Below are positions 33,280 to 41,591 of a stretch of 64,000 bases of DNA, one piece after another (the stretch's first letter is position 1; every line of letters begins with the position of its first letter). The notes under the pieces are model-generated. The model was not told where the DNA came from. It worked only from the letters and a program-made list of their open reading frames with translations, and searched no databases. The stretch covers positions 1 to 64,000 of the forward strand of contig DBYV01000042.1 of assembly GCA_002310995.1 (NCBI GenBank), read 5' to 3'. The translations under genes were made by a program, and so were the position numbers. Source of the DNA: a bacterium UBP6_UBA1177. GTDB lineage: Bacteria > UBP6 > UBA1177.

Positions 33280-34656
33280 TTATTCGTCATCGCTGATGCA
33301 ACGGACATAGCCTTCGTCTGAGTTATCGTTGGCGTAAACATCTGCACCAAGGAAATCAACTACCCAAGTGCTTTCATCTTCATCAAGATAGGGTGATGAT
33401 GACCAGAACCAGCCCTTTTCACCGAATATGCTGTGCCCGCCGTTTTGATCTTCACTGCATGAATAGCATGATTCTTCCTGACAGTCGCTAGAAAGGCAGT
33501 ATTCGTCGTTCTCATCACGGACGTCGCATGCGCCGTTTGGCATCTCCGTACCAGAACAATTTTGGATGAGAGTTCTGAGTTCGCTGATGGTAGGAACTCT
33601 CCACATTAAACCGCCTTCGGTGTTGTTTTCACAATATGTTGTTGCAGCATCGAAGTTCCCGTAATATTTTGAAGACCAGATGTAGCCTGTTTCGGGGTCT
33701 TCGCAGGGTGTTGCACTTCCAGGACCGCATTCAGGAAGAGCAATCTCTCCTTGCGGATCACAAACTGTTATACCATTGATCATGGATGAAATATCACCGT
33801 TGCCGTTATAATTTTTCGGGCTGTAAAGAGAAATTTCGCCATTAAAAGAAAGAGGACCGTGATTGGAGATGTTACCTATCTTTATAATGGTTATAGAACC
33901 TTCGCCGAAGGCATGAATGCATGAAATCATGCCTGTGTTCCAGTTTAGATCAACAACATATAAAACACTCTGCGAGTATTCATCGAGGATAGATGTCGAG
34001 AAAGTGCCGATACCTGCGTATTCTTCAGGAATATCGAGAATTACTAACGGGTTGCCTCCGAAATAATTATCACCTTGAACATAAACAGGAAACTGCTGAA
34101 CTTGAATGCTTGATCCTCTTTGTGCGTCTTCAGAATAGTAGGCCAGAGACTGAATTGCGTCAGCATCACTCGGTACAACTGAATCCGAACCGTTGCCGTA
34201 TGTTCCGGTTGCGAAAGCTGAGACAACTATACCGGCGTAACTATCATCATCATCGGACGCGTTTCTGATCTGATCAACCGCGAAGTCGAGAGAAAGAGAA
34301 CCGTAAGGGGAATTGTAGTTAGGATCGGGTTCTATTGGGATTTCTGTGTCTCCTGTGTCGGAAGTGTCAGCTGTATCGGCGGTATCGGTTGTGTCAGAAG
34401 TATCAGAAGTGTTTGCTGTATCGGTGGTATCGGTTGTATCTCCTGTGTCGGAAGTGTCAGCTGTATCGGCGGTATCGGCTGTGTCAGTCGTGTCCGATGT
34501 GTCTGATGTGTCGGCACTATCAGATGTGTCAACTGTGTCAGTCGTGTCAGCGGTGTCTCCCAAATCGGATGAGTCAATAAATTTAAGATTATTGTCGCAC
34601 GCAACAAACATAAAAAACGTTGCAAAAACAACAAAAAGCATAAACAGTTTTTTCAT
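33280..34656 (-). CDS. DT-repeat lipoprotein with shared domain and C-terminal DUF1566 domain
   Basis: The product is about 458 residues. Its signal MKKLFMLFVVFATFFMFVAC plus DNNLKF is nearly identical to the neighbour's, showing duplication. A DT-rich linker (about 27-105) is followed by the shared unnamed domain (FATGTYG, NPLVILDIP, LYVVDLNWN, HAFGEGSITI) and a C-terminal DUF1566/Lcl-type domain (GLMWRVPTISELRTLI, then WFWSSSPY and YVRCI). DUF1566 occurs in secreted and surface-binding proteins. The ATG at 34656 has GAGGAGG upstream; upstream in-frame codons lie before the promoter. Confidence 0.82.
   Translation of the reverse strand: MKKLFMLFVVFATFFMFVACDNNLKFIDSSDLGDTADTTDTVDTSDSADTSDTSDTTDTADTADTADTSDTGDTTDTTDTANTSDTSDTTDTADTADTSDTGDTEIPIEPDPNYNSPYGSLSLDFAVDQIRNASDDDDSYAGIVVSAFATGTYGNGSDSVVPSDADAIQSLAYYSEDAQRGSSIQVQQFPVYVQGDNYFGGNPLVILDIPEEYAGIGTFSTSILDEYSQSVLYVVDLNWNTGMISCIHAFGEGSITIIKIGNISNHGPLSFNGEISLYSPKNYNGNGDISSMINGITVCDPQGEIALPECGPGSATPCEDPETGYIWSSKYYGNFDAATTYCENNTEGGLMWRVPTISELRTLIQNCSGTEMPNGACDVRDENDEYCLSSDCQEESCYSCSEDQNGGHSIFGEKGWFWSSSPYLDEDESTWVVDFLGADVYANDNSDEGYVRCISDDE
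34345..34570 (-). repeat. Coding low-complexity (T/S/A/G)DT repeat array, lipoprotein 2
   Basis: The array carries internal duplication: the run TCTCCTGTGTCGGAAGTGTC occurs at about 34349 and again at about 34439, showing growth by segment duplication. Confidence 0.85.
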
Positions 34657-34685
34657 TTCTGCCTCCTCATTAAAAAAAACAGTAA

Positions 34686-34713
34686 ATTCTAGGAATTTTT
34701 GAGAAAAAAACAA
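34686..34713 (-). promoter_or_regulatory. Promoter for DT-repeat lipoprotein 2
   Basis: Minus strand TTGTTT (34708-34713), 16 nt, TAGAAT (34686-34691), then TTACTGTTTTTTTT before GAGGAGG. Confidence 0.6.
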
Positions 34714-34757
34714 GAATTCTGAATCTCTCATGTCATGTTGAAAACAGCTTAAACATC

Positions 34758-34814
34758 CCTGTCATCTTAAAGAATGTGAAAGATCGCAGAGATTCTTCGT
34801 TCAGAATGAGGCAG
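34758..34814. repeat. Degenerate REP-like inverted repeat
   Basis: CCTGTCATCTTAAAGAAT and GATTCTTCGTTCAGAATGA form an imperfect inverted pair resembling the widespread GTCATTCTGAACGAAGAATC intergenic repeat. It sits between two divergent lipoprotein promoters. This is a decayed copy at best. Confidence 0.4.
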
Positions 34815-34850
34815 ACTGAACGCATACCTAGCTTTTACTCCAATTTTTTA

Positions 34851-34878
34851 TTGTAAAAATGCGCTCTATGAGTAAAAT
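34851..34878 (+). promoter_or_regulatory. Promoter for DT-repeat lipoprotein 3
   Basis: TTGTAA (34851-34856), 16 nt, TAAAAT (34873-34878), then TTAGCGCTTTTTT before AAGGAGG. Confidence 0.65.
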
Positions 34879-34904
34879 TTAGCGCTTTTTTAAGGAGGTG
34901 TACC

Positions 34905-36458
34905 ATGAAAAAAAGCCTTTTCTTTGCTTTTGTTGCATTTTTATTCATTGTTTCCTGTTCTAACAGTGACGAGCCGCTTATTCCATGTGTGACCGTTTCT
35001 GATTGTCCTGACACTTCATATTCCTGTTTCGACGGCTTTTGTGTCCATGCCGGTGCTGCAATCGATCCTTCAGATTCGGACAGCGACAAAACTTCTGACG
35101 ACATGCTTCCTGACGGTGATAAAAATGACGGTGACAGCTCTTCGGAAAACGGAGACAGCAATAATGACGATGATTCCGAACTGCCGGATTCTGTAAAACC
35201 TGACGATGACGGAAATTCTGAATCTCAATCCGACAATGACAGCGCGGAAACTTCCGATTCTGACGGTAATGAAGGTGGTGACGATTCTGATACTACGGAT
35301 ATAACAGACACTGCTGATACTGCCGACACATCGGACACTTCGGACACGACAGATACTTCGGATACTACGGATACAGCTGACACATCTGACACAACGGATA
35401 CTTCTGATACTTCTGATACTTCGGATACCACGGATACAACTGACACAACTGATACCGCCGATACTTCTGACAGCGGCGATTCCGGTATCAATGTCGAAGA
35501 CCCTGTAGATCCGGCAGCATGCGCAGCTGCGATAGCGCAACTTCCTCACGGCGGAAAATACGACTGGGAAGATGGTGCGACTCAGGGATTTTCGAATTAC
35601 GCGACATATGCTAATCCTTACTGGAATGTCGTTCCGGCGACTTCGCTGCCCGCTGAGGTTGAACCTGTTCTGACGCACGGCGGAAACTACAGTTTCGGAA
35701 ACTATTCGACTTATAACCCAAACACAAATCATTATTCTGTTCTTCCAGTTACGGATTTGTCGCAGTGCAGTCACTGCAAGGTAAAAGCAAAGTTTTATGT
35801 CCGCGGAGCAAACTGGATAACTTCATGCGACAACAATAACTATGACTATTTGGAATCGACATGCTGGGACGGCGTTAAAAATTCATGGGTCGATCCTAAA
35901 TTTGACGATGGTTATACTTTCCTGTCCAAAAGGTGTACTTATTCAAAACAAAAATGGACGGAACTTGAATGGACGATTCCCGAATCATGCAAAACCGAGA
36001 CATTTCTTTTTGCTTTGAGGTTCAAAAGTGACAGTTCTGTCGAAGGTCCCGGTCTTTTTGTCGATAATCTGACGATTTACGCTGCAACCAACAACGAGCC
36101 AAAAGGCGAATTTGAATCGGCTGAAAACGGCAAGATCACAGGTTGGGCTTGCGATCCTGACGCATATTCTGAAAAAGTTCATGTCAAAGTCAGATACCAC
36201 AAAAACAAAAACGAATCCGTCGTTTCGGCTGAACGTAGTGTTGATGCCGAATCGGAAAGCGACCCTACACAGTGCGGCGGAACTGACAACCACGGTTTTG
36301 AAATTCCATTTGATGCGGAACTTGCCGGAATACTGGGTGTAGGCACTCACAGCGCTACGGTTTTTATAGGTGATCTTCCAGCAAATTGTGCCGGAACTTA
36401 CAAAAAAATAGGTACAAAAGAGTTCGAAATAACCAGTCTTGACCCTAAAAAACAATAA
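34905..36458 (+). CDS. DT-repeat lipoprotein 3 with two C-terminal beta domains
   Basis: The 517-residue lipoprotein (lipobox IVSC, Cys18) starts with a short Cys motif (CVTVSDCPDTSYSCFDGFC) typical of myxobacterial surface proteins. A long acidic Asp/Ser stretch and a TDT/SDT array (about 128-195) follow. Next is a domain with YDWEDG and GPGLFVDNLTIYAA that looks like a jelly-roll binding module. The C-terminal 110 residues (GKITGWACDPD, CGGTDNHGFEIPFD, GVGTHSATVFI) match a module I recall from secreted proteins. Role is probably surface adhesion or carbohydrate binding (inference). AAGGAGGTG precedes the ATG. Confidence 0.78.
   Translation: MKKSLFFAFVAFLFIVSCSNSDEPLIPCVTVSDCPDTSYSCFDGFCVHAGAAIDPSDSDSDKTSDDMLPDGDKNDGDSSSENGDSNNDDDSELPDSVKPDDDGNSESQSDNDSAETSDSDGNEGGDDSDTTDITDTADTADTSDTSDTTDTSDTTDTADTSDTTDTSDTSDTSDTTDTTDTTDTADTSDSGDSGINVEDPVDPAACAAAIAQLPHGGKYDWEDGATQGFSNYATYANPYWNVVPATSLPAEVEPVLTHGGNYSFGNYSTYNPNTNHYSVLPVTDLSQCSHCKVKAKFYVRGANWITSCDNNNYDYLESTCWDGVKNSWVDPKFDDGYTFLSKRCTYSKQKWTELEWTIPESCKTETFLFALRFKSDSSVEGPGLFVDNLTIYAATNNEPKGEFESAENGKITGWACDPDAYSEKVHVKVRYHKNKNESVVSAERSVDAESESDPTQCGGTDNHGFEIPFDAELAGILGVGTHSATVFIGDLPANCAGTYKKIGTKEFEITSLDPKKQ
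35285..35490 (+). repeat. Coding low-complexity (T/S/A/G)DT repeat array, lipoprotein 3
   Basis: GATACTTCGGATACT-type nine- and eighteen-base repeats encode alternating Asp-Thr and Asp-Thr-Ser. Same protein composition as arrays 1 and 2 but on the opposite DNA strand. Confidence 0.85.
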
Positions 36459-36474
36459 TTTTAAGGAGTTAAAA

Positions 36475-36825
36475 ATGTGTGACTGCATTTTCTGCAAAAT
36501 TGTAAAAGGTGACATCCCATCGCCGCGCCTTTACGAAGACGAAAATTTCATCGTTATCCGCGACATCAACCCGCTCTGCAAAGTTCATGATCTCATAATC
36601 ACGAAAAAGCACATCAAATCGGTGAATGAAATAGAAAAAGATGACGAGAAGATTTTTGCGTCTCTTTTTTCGGTTGCAAAAAAGATTGCGGCTATGGAAA
36701 ACATGGCTGAAAGCGGCTACCGCGTAGTCGTAAACTCAGGCAAGGATTCAGGTCAGGCTGTTCCTCACTTCCACGCTCATGTTCTGGGCGGCGAAGACCT
36801 CAAAGGCAAACTTCAGGGAATGTAA
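36475..36825 (+). CDS. HIT-family purine nucleoside phosphoramidase (HinT-like)
   Basis: The 116-residue protein begins CDCIFCKIVKGDIPSPRLYEDE, the HINT opening, and has the catalytic histidine triad HFHAHVLGG (about residues 98-106). HinT enzymes hydrolyse AMP-lysine and AMP-amidates. The ATG at 36475 has AAGGAG upstream; the longer frame lacks one. It lies 16 nt after the lipoprotein gene and may be read from the same promoter. Confidence 0.93.
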   Translation: MCDCIFCKIVKGDIPSPRLYEDENFIVIRDINPLCKVHDLIITKKHIKSVNEIEKDDEKIFASLFSVAKKIAAMENMAESGYRVVVNSGKDSGQAVPHFHAHVLGGEDLKGKLQGM

Positions 36826-36834
36826 TCCTCAAAA

Positions 36835-37545
36835 ATGAATGTTTTGCTGATCGGGCAGGGGAATGTAGGAACTGCTCTTTCAAAATTTCTGCAAGTGCGC
36901 GGAATCAAACACGAAATTCTTGAAAAGGCACCTTGTTGCAAAGATGGTGTTTTGTTTCTTGCAGTTCCAGAATCGGCTGTAAAACCGCTTGTTGAGGAAA
37001 CTCTGGAGAAAAACCCTGGAATTTATGATGTTCATTTTTCAGCGGCTCTTTCAATTGAGAGTGAGCGCGTTTTTCTGCTTCACCCGTATTCTTCGATAAA
37101 TACAAAAACTGAATTAAATCAAATACTTTTTACTCTTTGGGGCGAGAAAAACCCTGTTTTTGAAGAGATGCTGAAAAAAACGGGGCTTGATTTCGTTTAC
37201 TGTGGCAAAAATCCTGATCAGCTTTATCACGCATCGGCAGTCATGAGCGGAAATTTCACCCAGTATTTTGTTTTTCAGGCTCTGAAAATTCTCGAATTTT
37301 CGGGATTTTCAAAAGAGGTGGCTGAAAAACTTATTCGGCAGCTTGTAAACTCATCTATCGACAACATTTTCCGTGACGGCATAAAAGGAATCACAGGGCC
37401 TGCTGCGCGCGGTGAAAGTGAAGTTTTGCTTAATGAAATCAACGCTTTGAAGGAAAAAGACAAAAGACAGTCCGAGCTTTTTAAGGCAGTCAATGAAGCT
37501 ATATCAAAGCTCTGTTCAGAGAGCTCAAAAAACGATAAAACTTGA
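36835..37545 (+). CDS. Rossmann-fold DUF2520 protein
   Basis: The 236-residue protein starts with a nucleotide-binding turn (VLLIGQGNVGTALSKFL) and ends in a helical DUF2520 domain with the family motif GITGPAARGE (about residues 186-195). The family resembles ketopantoate/pyrroline-5-carboxylate reductases but has no settled reaction. In other genomes it is often near panC or coaX, and coaX is at the left end of this window, 36 kb away. A reductase role is inference. Confidence 0.8.
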   Translation: MNVLLIGQGNVGTALSKFLQVRGIKHEILEKAPCCKDGVLFLAVPESAVKPLVEETLEKNPGIYDVHFSAALSIESERVFLLHPYSSINTKTELNQILFTLWGEKNPVFEEMLKKTGLDFVYCGKNPDQLYHASAVMSGNFTQYFVFQALKILEFSGFSKEVAEKLIRQLVNSSIDNIFRDGIKGITGPAARGESEVLLNEINALKEKDKRQSELFKAVNEAISKLCSESSKNDKT

Positions 37546-37569
37546 TTCAGAAGAGTTCATCGCTATAAT
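37542..37569 (+). promoter_or_regulatory. Promoter for greA-recG-zinc ribbon-fic-recN
   Basis: TTGATT (37542-37547), 16 nt, TATAAT (37564-37569), then CATCTGCTTTTTAGTTTTTTTGG. It overlaps the end of the DUF2520 gene. Confidence 0.7.
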
Positions 37570-37601
37570 CATCTGCTTTTTAGTTTTTTTGGAGGTTTAA
37601 A

Positions 37602-38072
37602 ATGTCATTTCCCATTACAAAAGGCGGCTACGAAAGAATAGTCGAAGAAGCAAGACATCTTAAAAAAGTCGAAAGACCGGCAATTATAGCAAAAATAGCT
37701 GAGGCGAGAAGCCACGGTGACCTTAGCGAAAACGCTGAATATCATGCGGCGCGCGAAAAACAGAGCTTTATAGAAGGACGAATTGAATACCTTGACGGTG
37801 TTATCGCTGATGCAGAAGTTATTGATGTTGCGAAGCTGAGCGGAGACAAAGTTCTTTTCGGTGCAACAGTCAAACTGCTTGATGAAAATACCGACGAAGA
37901 AGTTGTCTATACACTTGTCGGTGAAGTTGAAAGTGATCCTGAACACGGCAAAATTTCAATTGCAAGCCCGAAAGGAAGAGCTTTGATCGGTAAAATGCTT
38001 GGCGACGATGTGGTTGTTCAGACTCCAGGCGGTGCTAAAGAGTACGAAATACTCGAAGTTAAGTATGTTTAA
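37602..38072 (+). CDS. greA: Transcription elongation factor GreA
   Basis: The 156-residue protein has the GreA coiled coil with GDLSENAEYHAAREKQSFIEGRI (acidic tip residues at D and E), and a C-terminal FKBP-like domain (PKGRALIGKMLGDDVVVQTP). It stimulates RNA cleavage by stalled RNA polymerase. GGAGG precedes the ATG. It heads a repair cluster and overlaps recG by 8 nt. Confidence 0.96.
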   Translation: MSFPITKGGYERIVEEARHLKKVERPAIIAKIAEARSHGDLSENAEYHAAREKQSFIEGRIEYLDGVIADAEVIDVAKLSGDKVLFGATVKLLDENTDEEVVYTLVGEVESDPEHGKISIASPKGRALIGKMLGDDVVVQTPGGAKEYEILEVKYV

Positions 38073-40188
38073 TCCTTCGGAAAATTCCGATATTTCAAAA
38101 TTATTTTCTTTTTTAAGTCAGCCGCTTGAATCGGCGGTAGATCTTTCAAAAACTCAACTGAAAAAAATAAATGCTGCTCTAGGAGGAAAAGTTTTTGATT
38201 TTTTAATCGGAAACCTTCCCGAAAGTTACGAAACGCGCTTTCTTGTAACCAAATTTTCGGACTTTGAGCGCGGTCAGATGGCAACCTTCAAAGCAAAGGT
38301 CGTTTCGGTAAAACGCGGTTTCGGCAAGATTCCGTCCTACTTGAAAGTTGATCTCAACGGTGCTCTTGTGACCATCACTTTTTTCGGCAAACTCGGAATG
38401 ATCTACTGTAATCTCTACAAAGAAGGTGATGAAGTTCTCGTTTCGGGTGAAGTGAGCCAGAAATCCTACGCAATAAACCTTGTAAATCCTGAAATTTTCA
38501 AGTTCGACGAAGGTTGGAAAACTCTTCTCAGCGGTTACATTCCGGTTTACAAAAATATCGTCGGCGTTTCGCATCTTTTTATGCTGAGAACTGCCAGAAT
38601 GCTCGTGAACACTTTGTCGGAGCACCGCGGAGAATGGCTTCCTGAAAGCCTGAAAAAAGAATTTAATTTTCCTGACTTTGTGGAATCGCTGATGAACCTT
38701 CATTTTCCGCATCTGAGCGCAAATATTGATGAACTGAACGACTTCAAAACGCGCTGGCACAAGCGTATTGCCTTCGACCAGCTTTTCTTTTTCCAGTTTG
38801 GTTCTCAGTTTTCGGCAATCGGTATGCGTACCGACAAAAAACGCCGCATAAAAACCGAGTCTGATTTAAGCGTAAGTGTCGAAAAAAACATGGTTTTCGA
38901 GCTGACAAAGGCTCAGAAACGCGTTCTTGGCGAAATCAGGAGCGACCTCTCTTCAATTTATCCGATGAACAGACTTTTGCAGGGTGATGTGGGCAGCGGA
39001 AAAACGGCTGTCATGGTTTTGGCGAGCCTTGACGTTATTGCGAGCGGCTACAAAAGCGTGATAATGGCTCCGACTGAAATTTTAGCGGCGCAGCACTACA
39101 AAACGATTTCAAGCATGGTTCCCGAAAACATAAAAATCGAGCTTTTTTTAGGCGGAGTCACTGGCAAAAAAAAGAAGGCGGAGCGGCTTGAAAACGCGAA
39201 AAAAGCAGATTTTCTGATTGGTACCCATGCTCTTTTCGAGAATATGGAATTCATGGAGGATATCGGGCTTATAATTATCGACGAGCAGCACCGTTTTGGC
39301 GTTTCTCAGCGGATGAAACTCCAGTCAAAATCGACTCATCCCGATGTTCTTGTCGTAAGCGCAACTCCGATTCCGAGGACTCTGGCACTCACGGTTTACG
39401 GCTCGACTGAAATCAGCGTAATTGACGAAATGCCTCCCGGAAGAATCCCTGTCACGACAAGGCTCGTTCCTGCTGAAAACAGAGTGAAAGTCTTTGATTT
39501 TGTTACTGAAATCATAAAGAATCAGAACAAGAAAGGTTATTGGGTCTGCCCGCTTGTCGAAGAGAGCGAAAACGAAGAAATGAAATCCGAAATGAAGCAC
39601 GTTGAAGGTGTTTATGAGGAATTTTCCAAAGTGCTGGGTGACAAAGCGGCACTTCTTCACGGCAGAATGAAAGGAGATGAAAAGCGCGTTATCATCGACA
39701 GGCTCAAAAACGGGGAAATCAATCTTCTCGTTTCAACGATCGTTGTCGAAGTAGGTGTTGACGTTCCCGATGCAGTTTTCATGGTGATAGAAAATGCCGA
39801 AAGGTTCGGGCTCGCACAGCTTCACCAGCTCAGAGGTAGGGTGGGCAGAGGAAAAGACAAATCTTTCTGCGCACTTATCGCAGGGAGTGATATCAGTGAA
39901 AAGGCTTTCAACCGCCTCAATTTTCTCTCAAAAACCGAAAACGGCTTCAAAATCGCTGAATACGATCTCAAAACACGCGGTCCTGGAGCTTTGACCGGTC
40001 TTGAGCAGAGCGGATTCAAAAACGATGCCTATTTCATGCTGGCTGTCCGTCACGGCGAACTTGTCGAAAAGGCAAGAATTTTTACGAAAAATATCCTTGC
40101 ATCGGGCGACGATGAATATATAAAATTCTGCAACAGAGTTTTCGAACTCTTTTTTGCTGAACGCTTCAACAGATTCCGGGCGAGTTAG
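38065..40188 (+). CDS. recG: ATP-dependent DNA helicase RecG
   Basis: The product is about 707 residues with an N-terminal OB wedge (KAKVVSVKRGFGKIPSY region) and SF2 helicase motifs: I GDVGSGKTAVM (about 308), Ia APTEILAAQHY, II DEQHRFGV, III SATPIPRTLAL, VI QLRGRVGRG. It regresses stalled replication forks. Start ATG 38065 overlaps greA; longer in-frame starts have no ribosome-binding site. Length matches E. coli RecG (693). Confidence 0.95.
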   Translation: MFNPSENSDISKLFSFLSQPLESAVDLSKTQLKKINAALGGKVFDFLIGNLPESYETRFLVTKFSDFERGQMATFKAKVVSVKRGFGKIPSYLKVDLNGALVTITFFGKLGMIYCNLYKEGDEVLVSGEVSQKSYAINLVNPEIFKFDEGWKTLLSGYIPVYKNIVGVSHLFMLRTARMLVNTLSEHRGEWLPESLKKEFNFPDFVESLMNLHFPHLSANIDELNDFKTRWHKRIAFDQLFFFQFGSQFSAIGMRTDKKRRIKTESDLSVSVEKNMVFELTKAQKRVLGEIRSDLSSIYPMNRLLQGDVGSGKTAVMVLASLDVIASGYKSVIMAPTEILAAQHYKTISSMVPENIKIELFLGGVTGKKKKAERLENAKKADFLIGTHALFENMEFMEDIGLIIIDEQHRFGVSQRMKLQSKSTHPDVLVVSATPIPRTLALTVYGSTEISVIDEMPPGRIPVTTRLVPAENRVKVFDFVTEIIKNQNKKGYWVCPLVEESENEEMKSEMKHVEGVYEEFSKVLGDKAALLHGRMKGDEKRVIIDRLKNGEINLLVSTIVVEVGVDVPDAVFMVIENAERFGLAQLHQLRGRVGRGKDKSFCALIAGSDISEKAFNRLNFLSKTENGFKIAEYDLKTRGPGALTGLEQSGFKNDAYFMLAVRHGELVEKARIFTKNILASGDDEYIKFCNRVFELFFAERFNRFRAS

Positions 40189-40197
40189 GAGGAAAAA

Positions 40198-40596
40198 ATG
40201 CTTGTTTGTCCTGTATGTGGCTGCGATATGGCCGTTCTTGAGCTTCACGGAATAGAAATCGACTACTGTTTTTCGTGCGGCGGTATCTGGCTCGATGCCG
40301 GAGAACTTGAATATCTTATGGGCGATTCTGAAAAGTCGGCTGAAATTCTTAAATCTTTTCAAGATGTTACAAATTCAAGCAAAGAGAAGAAACGCCCGTG
40401 CCCCATCTGCGGAAAACCGATGAAAAAAGTGGGCGTTTCAACCTCGGAAAGCGAAATAATCATCGACACATGCCCGAAAGAACACGGGATCTGGTTTGAC
40501 AAAGACGAACTTTACAGAATAATCGACACGCTCGGCGAATCAAAAAACATGAAAGTCGCAGAGTTTTTGAAGGATATGTTTGCGGGCAGGGAGTAA
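40198..40596 (+). CDS. Small protein with two zf-TFIIB zinc ribbons
   Basis: The 132-residue protein carries two similar zinc-ribbon units: CPVCGCDM...CFSCGGIWLDAGEL (about 3-39) and CPICGKPM...CPKEHGIWFDKDEL (about 65-102). In the second, the last Cys pair is replaced by C-x3-H, which could still hold zinc. The zf-TFIIB family has no known function. It lies 9 nt after recG with AGGAGG, and 2 nt before fic. A role in nucleic acid binding is inference. Confidence 0.85.
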   Translation: MLVCPVCGCDMAVLELHGIEIDYCFSCGGIWLDAGELEYLMGDSEKSAEILKSFQDVTNSSKEKKRPCPICGKPMKKVGVSTSESEIIIDTCPKEHGIWFDKDELYRIIDTLGESKNMKVAEFLKDMFAGRE

Positions 40597-40598
40597 TA

Positions 40599-41591
40599 AT
40601 GAGTTTCAGACCACCGTTTGAGATCACGGCGAAAGCGATAAATCTTATTTCGGAGATTTCGGAAAAAATCGGAATCATAACTGCGCTTTCCGACAATCCT
40701 TTTCATGTCGAACTGCGCAAGAAAAACCGCATCCGGACAATCCATTCTTCGCTTGCAATCGAGCAGAACACCCTTTCGATAGAGCAGATGACTGCAATCA
40801 TCGAGGGCAAGCGTGTTCTGGGTGCACCGAACGAAATTCAGGAAGTCAAAAATGCGGTTCAGGCATACGATCTGCTTCTTGAACTGAATCCGTATGAAGA
40901 AAAAGACCTGCTTCGGGCGCACAAACTGATGATGGCTGACCTGGTCGATAGAAACGGAAAATACCGTAGCGGCGGTGTCGGGATTTTTGACGGAAGCGAA
41001 GTCGTCCATGTTGCTCCGCCGGCAGGCAATGTGCCGTTTCTGATGGCTGATCTTTTCGCATGGCTCAAAAACAGCAGCGAACATCCGCTTATAAAAAGTT
41101 GTGTTTTCCATTATGAATTTGAATTTATTCATCCTTTTCAGGACGGAAACGGCAGGATGGGCAGATTCTGGCAGACGGTGATTTTGAAAGAGTGGAAGCC
41201 TGTTTTTGCATGGATTCCTGTTGAAACGCTCGTGAAAGAGCATCAGGCTGAATATTATGCCGCGCTGACTTCGAGCGACAAAGATGCGGACAGCACGGCT
41301 TTTATTGATTTTATGCTGGAAATAATCTCAAAAGAAATAGATAAAATTATTGAACATCAGAACAATGAGCCGATAAATGATACTGTAAATGATACTGTAA
41401 ATGATACTGTAAAAATAATTCTGGAAATCATAAGAAAGAATCCTTCAGCATCTTATGAGGACATCGCAACAAAAACCGGCAAATCTCGTATAACTGTAAG
41501 TAGAAAACTTGCCGAACTCAAGGAACAGGGCATTATCCGCCGCGTAGGTGCTGACAAAAACGGTCACTGGGAAATAGTGGAGCAAAAATGA
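40599..41591 (+). CDS. Fic-domain protein with C-terminal winged helix
   Basis: The 330-residue protein has an intact Fic motif HPFQDGNGRMGRFW (about 174-187), so it could transfer AMP from ATP to protein hydroxyls. An N-terminal inhibitory-type helix (SSLAIEQNTLS, about 48-58) places Gln where the motif normally has Gly or Asn. A linker with three NDTV repeats precedes a winged helix-turn-helix (DIATKTGKSRITVSRKLAELK). It overlaps recN by 4 nt. Fic between recG and recN is unusual; targets are unknown. Confidence 0.9.
   Translation: MSFRPPFEITAKAINLISEISEKIGIITALSDNPFHVELRKKNRIRTIHSSLAIEQNTLSIEQMTAIIEGKRVLGAPNEIQEVKNAVQAYDLLLELNPYEEKDLLRAHKLMMADLVDRNGKYRSGGVGIFDGSEVVHVAPPAGNVPFLMADLFAWLKNSSEHPLIKSCVFHYEFEFIHPFQDGNGRMGRFWQTVILKEWKPVFAWIPVETLVKEHQAEYYAALTSSDKDADSTAFIDFMLEIISKEIDKIIEHQNNEPINDTVNDTVNDTVKIILEIIRKNPSASYEDIATKTGKSRITVSRKLAELKEQGIIRRVGADKNGHWEIVEQK
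41376..41411 (+). repeat. 12-bp tandem repeat in fic
   Basis: Three exact copies of AATGATACTGTA encode NDTVNDTVNDTV between the Fic and helix-turn-helix domains. Copy number may vary without breaking the frame. Confidence 0.95.

Noticed and set aside
34345..34570. CRISPR-like regular repeats
   Set aside because: The units are codon-phased Asp-Thr triplets inside a lipoprotein gene, with no spacers and no cas genes.
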